Below are positions 61,523-64,000 of a DNA stretch of 64,000 nucleotides, piece after piece. Positions within the stretch are counted from its first letter, which is position 1, and every line of letters starts with the position of its first letter. The notes under the pieces were generated by a model. That model saw nothing but the letters and a program-made list of their open reading frames with translations, made no database searches and was not told the origin of the DNA. The translations under genes were made by a program, and so were the position numbers. The stretch comes from Novosphingobium rosa NBRC 15208 (GTDB taxonomy: Bacteria > Pseudomonadota > Alphaproteobacteria > Sphingomonadales > Sphingomonadaceae): contig NZ_BCZE01000023.1 of assembly GCF_001598555.1 (NCBI RefSeq), positions 49,240-113,239 of the forward strand. The letters are read 5' to 3'.

Positions 61523-62818
61523 TCAATAGACCTCGGCATAGCGGTCGCAGACCTGCTGTTCGGTCAGGCCGTCGAGCGCGGCGATCTCGCTGCGCTTCAA
61601 CATCACATAGGCGGTCATCAGCGCCTCGCCCAGCGCGGCGCGGGCAAAGCTGGAGGCTTCGAGGCGATCGAGCGCCTCGCCCAGACTGGCGGGCAGGGGG
61701 GAGACCCCGGCGGCGGCGTAATCGGCATCGGCCTCCTGCGGGTGAGCGGGCAGCGCCAGCTTGTTGCGCAGCCCGTCGAGCCCGGCATGCAGGATCGCGC
61801 CCAACGCCATATAGGGGCTGGCGGCGGCATCCACCACGCGGAATTCCACGTTGAACTGCCGCGCGATGCCCTCGGGCGTGGTGGCCGTGACCGGGCAGAC
61901 GCGGAGCGAGGCGCCGCGATCCTGCGCCGCGATGTTGGCCCATGTCGGCGCCCATTTGTCGGGGCGCAGGCGGTAATAGGAGCTGACCGAGGGCGCCGTC
62001 AGCGCGGTGATCGCGGGCATATGCGCGATGATCCCGGCGGCGAAATGCTGCGCGGCCTCGCTTAGGCCGAAGAGGCCTTGCGGATCATGCATGGCCGGCT
62101 TGCCGTCAAGATCGCGCAGGCTCAGGTGGATATGCGTGCCGCTGCTGGTGCCATCGGGTGAGAGCAAGGGCGCCAGAATGGCCCGCGCCCCCAGATTGGC
62201 GGCGCAGCCCCGCACCACCTCGCGCAGCAGCACGGCCTGATCGGCGCTACGTGTGCCCTCGGCGGGGTCGATGGTCACCTCGAACTGGCGGTCGCCCGCT
62301 TCGGGCAGGAAGGAGTCGGGGGCGATCCCCGCTGTGCGCAGGCCCGTCATGATCGCCTCGCCCAGCAGCCCGCTGCGGCGGTACATGTCGAAGGCATAGC
62401 TGCTGCCCGCCGCCGCTTCCACGCCGGTGTAGATGAACTCCTGCTCGAAGGTGGAGAGCAGGCGCAGGCCGAACTCGTCCTCCATCGCCGCCACCGCGCG
62501 CTTCAGAAAGCTGCGAGGGCAGCAGGACCATAGCGAACCGTCGAGGTTGCGAATATCGCCGAGCGCCAGTTGCAATGCTTTGCCATCCAGCCCCGGCACG
62601 CTGGCCAGCGCCGCTTCATCGGGCACCAGCTTCAGATCGCCCTTGGTGCCGAAAGGCGTGGCATAGATCGGCCCGAAGGCGGAGAGCATGATGTTGCTGC
62701 CCGTATAGCCCACCCCGGATTTGAGGCGCGAAGGCAGGTCGCCCGACGGAAAGGCCTTGCCGCGAACATGGCCCGCCAGATCGCAGGTGGCGGCAAAGAT
62801 GAGGGTTTCGCAGGTCAT
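61523..62818 (-). CDS. Glutamine-synthetase-family ligase (gamma-glutamyl amide type)
   Basis: The protein is 431 aa from ATG 62818. A TTG at 62824 was not preferred. It has the GS catalytic fold: DIRNLDGSLWSCCPRSFLKR, STFEQEFIYTG with metal-binding Glu residues, GTSSGTHIHLSLRD (the conserved His region), SYYRLRPDKWAP and NVEFRVVDAAASPYMALGAI. The N-terminal beta-grasp domain looks reduced, and the length fits catabolic GS-like enzymes such as gamma-glutamylputrescine or gamma-glutamylamide synthetases rather than true GlnA (about 470). It sits with an aminotransferase, an isochorismatase-like hydrolase and an N-formylglutamate amidohydrolase-like protein, so amine catabolism is likely. The substrate is unknown. 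Confidence 0.85.
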   Translation of the reverse strand: MTCETLIFAATCDLAGHVRGKAFPSGDLPSRLKSGVGYTGSNIMLSAFGPIYATPFGTKGDLKLVPDEAALASVPGLDGKALQLALGDIRNLDGSLWSCCPRSFLKRAVAAMEDEFGLRLLSTFEQEFIYTGVEAAAGSSYAFDMYRRSGLLGEAIMTGLRTAGIAPDSFLPEAGDRQFEVTIDPAEGTRSADQAVLLREVVRGCAANLGARAILAPLLSPDGTSSGTHIHLSLRDLDGKPAMHDPQGLFGLSEAAQHFAAGIIAHMPAITALTAPSVSSYYRLRPDKWAPTWANIAAQDRGASLRVCPVTATTPEGIARQFNVEFRVVDAAASPYMALGAILHAGLDGLRNKLALPAHPQEADADYAAAGVSPLPASLGEALDRLEASSFARAALGEALMTAYVMLKRSEIAALDGLTEQQVCDRYAEVY

Positions 62819-62830
62819 CTTCAATCTTTC

Positions 62831-63493
62831 TCAAGCGCGGGCCGACAGTTCGGCGATCATCGCATCGGTGGTGATCTGGCGGCAGAAACCGCGATTGTTG
62901 CGCAGCGACCAGTCGTGCCGCTCGGCGCTGTGGGTGGCGCAGGCATCGGTGACGACGGTGACCAGATAGCCAAGATCGCAGGCGTCGCGGATGGCGGAAT
63001 CGACGCATTGGTCGGTCAGCACCCCGGCGATCACCAGCGAACGCACCTGAAGATTGCGCAGCAGATAGTCGATGTTGGTCGACATGAAGACCGAGCAGGA
63101 GCTTTTGGGCAGCACGATCTCATCCTCGCCCGGCATGATCTGCGGCAGCATTTGTGCGTCGGGGTTGCCGCGCGGGATGTTGAAGCCGCTGATCTTGTAG
63201 TCCAGGCTGCGGTCGCGCCCGTCGCGGGTCAGGCTTTCCATCACCGTGTAGAGGACTTCTTCCTGGCGCTCGCGAAAAGCGGCCTGCAGGCGGGCCCAGC
63301 GCTCGATCACGCCGCCCTCCAGCGCCGCGAAGAAGAAGCCATAGCGCTCCTCGATCTCGGCGGCGGACAGGCCTGCGAACTGGCCACCCTTACGGCTGCA
63401 ATTGTAACGCTGGGCATCGATGAACAGCAGGGCGGTTTCGCCGGGAAGGCAAGCGATCTCGCGGCTGACGGGCAGGGGAGAGCGGCTTACCAT
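62831..63493 (-). CDS. Isochorismatase-family cysteine hydrolase
   Basis: The 220-aa protein has the catalytic triad in order: Asp26 (FIDAQ), Lys130 (VLPKSS) and Cys163 (LTDQCVDSA). The cis-peptide GVLTDQC segment is typical of this superfamily, which includes nicotinamidases, N-carbamoylsarcosine hydrolases and biuret/ureidoacrylate amidohydrolases. It overlaps the aminotransferase stop by a few bases, so it is co-translated. It probably hydrolyses an amide or N-carbamoyl bond in the operon's pathway. Confidence 0.88.
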   Translation of the reverse strand: MVSRSPLPVSREIACLPGETALLFIDAQRYNCSRKGGQFAGLSAAEIEERYGFFFAALEGGVIERWARLQAAFRERQEEVLYTVMESLTRDGRDRSLDYKISGFNIPRGNPDAQMLPQIMPGEDEIVLPKSSCSVFMSTNIDYLLRNLQVRSLVIAGVLTDQCVDSAIRDACDLGYLVTVVTDACATHSAERHDWSLRNNRGFCRQITTDAMIAELSARA

Positions 63494-64000
63494 CCCGCAT
63501 AGGCCTTGACAGTGTCCAGCGAGACCAGCCCCGCCGCCGCATCCTTCACCGCCTGGGCGATGATGGTCACGGCCAGATCGACCTCATCATCGCTGATGAC
63601 CATCGGCGGGGTGATTTCCAGCACATTGCCGCCGACATAATAGACGACCAGACCCAGCTCCCACGCACGATAGACCGCCATTTGCGCCAGCTCGCGGTCG
63701 GGCACCATGCTGCCATCGGGCTTCACCAGCTCCAGCCCGATGGCCAGACCATGGCCGCGCACATCGCCGATCTGCGGGATATCGACCATCGCCTCGCGCA
63801 GCCCGGCGCGCAGGCGCTTGCCCGCGCGGTCGGAGCGGCCCGGCATATCCTCCTCGATCAGCACGCGCAGCACCTCGCGCCCCACGGCGGTGCAGATGGG
63901 GTTGCCCGCCATGGTCAGCAGCGCGGCGGCGGGCGGACCATCCAGCAGATCCTTCGGTCCCACGGCGGCGGAGAGCGGCAGGCCCCCGCCGATCACCTTG
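63487..64000 (-). CDS. Class III aminotransferase, C-terminal part (continues beyond the window)
   Basis: Only the last 170 or so codons are present. The window edge falls just at a KVIGGGLPLSAAVG segment whose Lys is the expected Schiff-base residue. The following GNPICTAVGREVLRVL and DVRGHGLAIGLELV match class III (omega/ornithine-type) aminotransferases. It would transfer an amino group from an amine or omega-amino acid. It is the upstream-most gene seen in the leftward catabolic operon, which may extend further to the right. Confidence 0.9.
   Translation of the reverse strand, partial: KVIGGGLPLSAAVGPKDLLDGPPAAALLTMAGNPICTAVGREVLRVLIEEDMPGRSDRAGKRLRAGLREAMVDIPQIGDVRGHGLAIGLELVKPDGSMVPDRELAQMAVYRAWELGLVVYYVGGNVLEITPPMVISDDEVDLAVTIIAQAVKDAAAGLVSLDTVKAYAGW

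Noticed and set aside
1..64000. tRNA, rRNA, CRISPR, insertion sequence or prophage
   Set aside because: I looked for cloverleaf-like blocks, regularly spaced repeats, transposase motifs and integrase genes and found none. A covariance-model scan would be needed to exclude small RNAs.

Overview
The window is GC-rich, densely packed and rich in TonB-dependent receptors, tripartite RND efflux systems and OmpR-type two-component regulators. That mix, with a DUF7064/DUF7065-like protein, NodT-type outer-membrane lipoproteins and sphingomonad-type receptors, suggests a chromosomal segment of an alphaproteobacterium of the Sphingomonadales, such as a Novosphingobium or Sphingobium relative. This is inferred from protein style only. 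I found no rRNA, tRNA, CRISPR array, insertion sequence or phage gene.

Layout. 0-4 kb: a leftward operon of a TonB receptor, a DUF7064/7065-like protein and the start of an APH-like phosphotransferase. 4.2-5.6 kb: an OprB-type porin. 5.9-8.8 kb: a siderophore-type TonB receptor with a small Tat-exported protein. 9.1-19.6 kb: an orphan response regulator, two closely related large TonB receptors flanking a secreted YVTN beta-propeller, a QseB/QseC-like pair and a second orphan regulator. 19.7-28.7 kb: a TSUP permease, a LysR regulator and a divergent RND operon (esterase-like protein, permease, adaptor, outer-membrane factor), then an EamA transporter. 28.7-36.8 kb: a two-component pair divergent from a second RND operon. 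That operon carries a decayed duplicate of its adaptor/permease junction. 36.8-43.1 kb: a PiuC/Fiu-like iron-uptake pair divergent from its own two-component pair, then an L-isoaspartyl methyltransferase. 43.2-49.5 kb: a third RND operon with a cache-like periplasmic protein. 50.0-54.3 kb: a compact operon of two PLP enzymes around an ATP-grasp enzyme, the best candidate here for an undescribed biosynthetic system. 54.3-60 kb: an orphan regulator, an M61 peptidase, a GNAT, and an MBL hydrolase divergent from a LysR regulator. 60-64 kb: a leftward catabolic operon (class III aminotransferase, isochorismatase-type hydrolase, glutamine-synthetase-like ligase, N-formylglutamate amidohydrolase-like enzyme, GntR/FCD regulator).

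The most interesting regulatory signal is a 16-bp dyad of the form GTT-N10-AAC, typically GTTGGNAAT...AAC. It occurs seven times in the intergenic regions before three related response regulators (9.1, 18.9 and 30.8 kb), and also upstream of the two paralogous TonB receptors and the second RND operon. It suggests a shared regulon linking these envelope functions. The motif was found by eye and has not been tested statistically.
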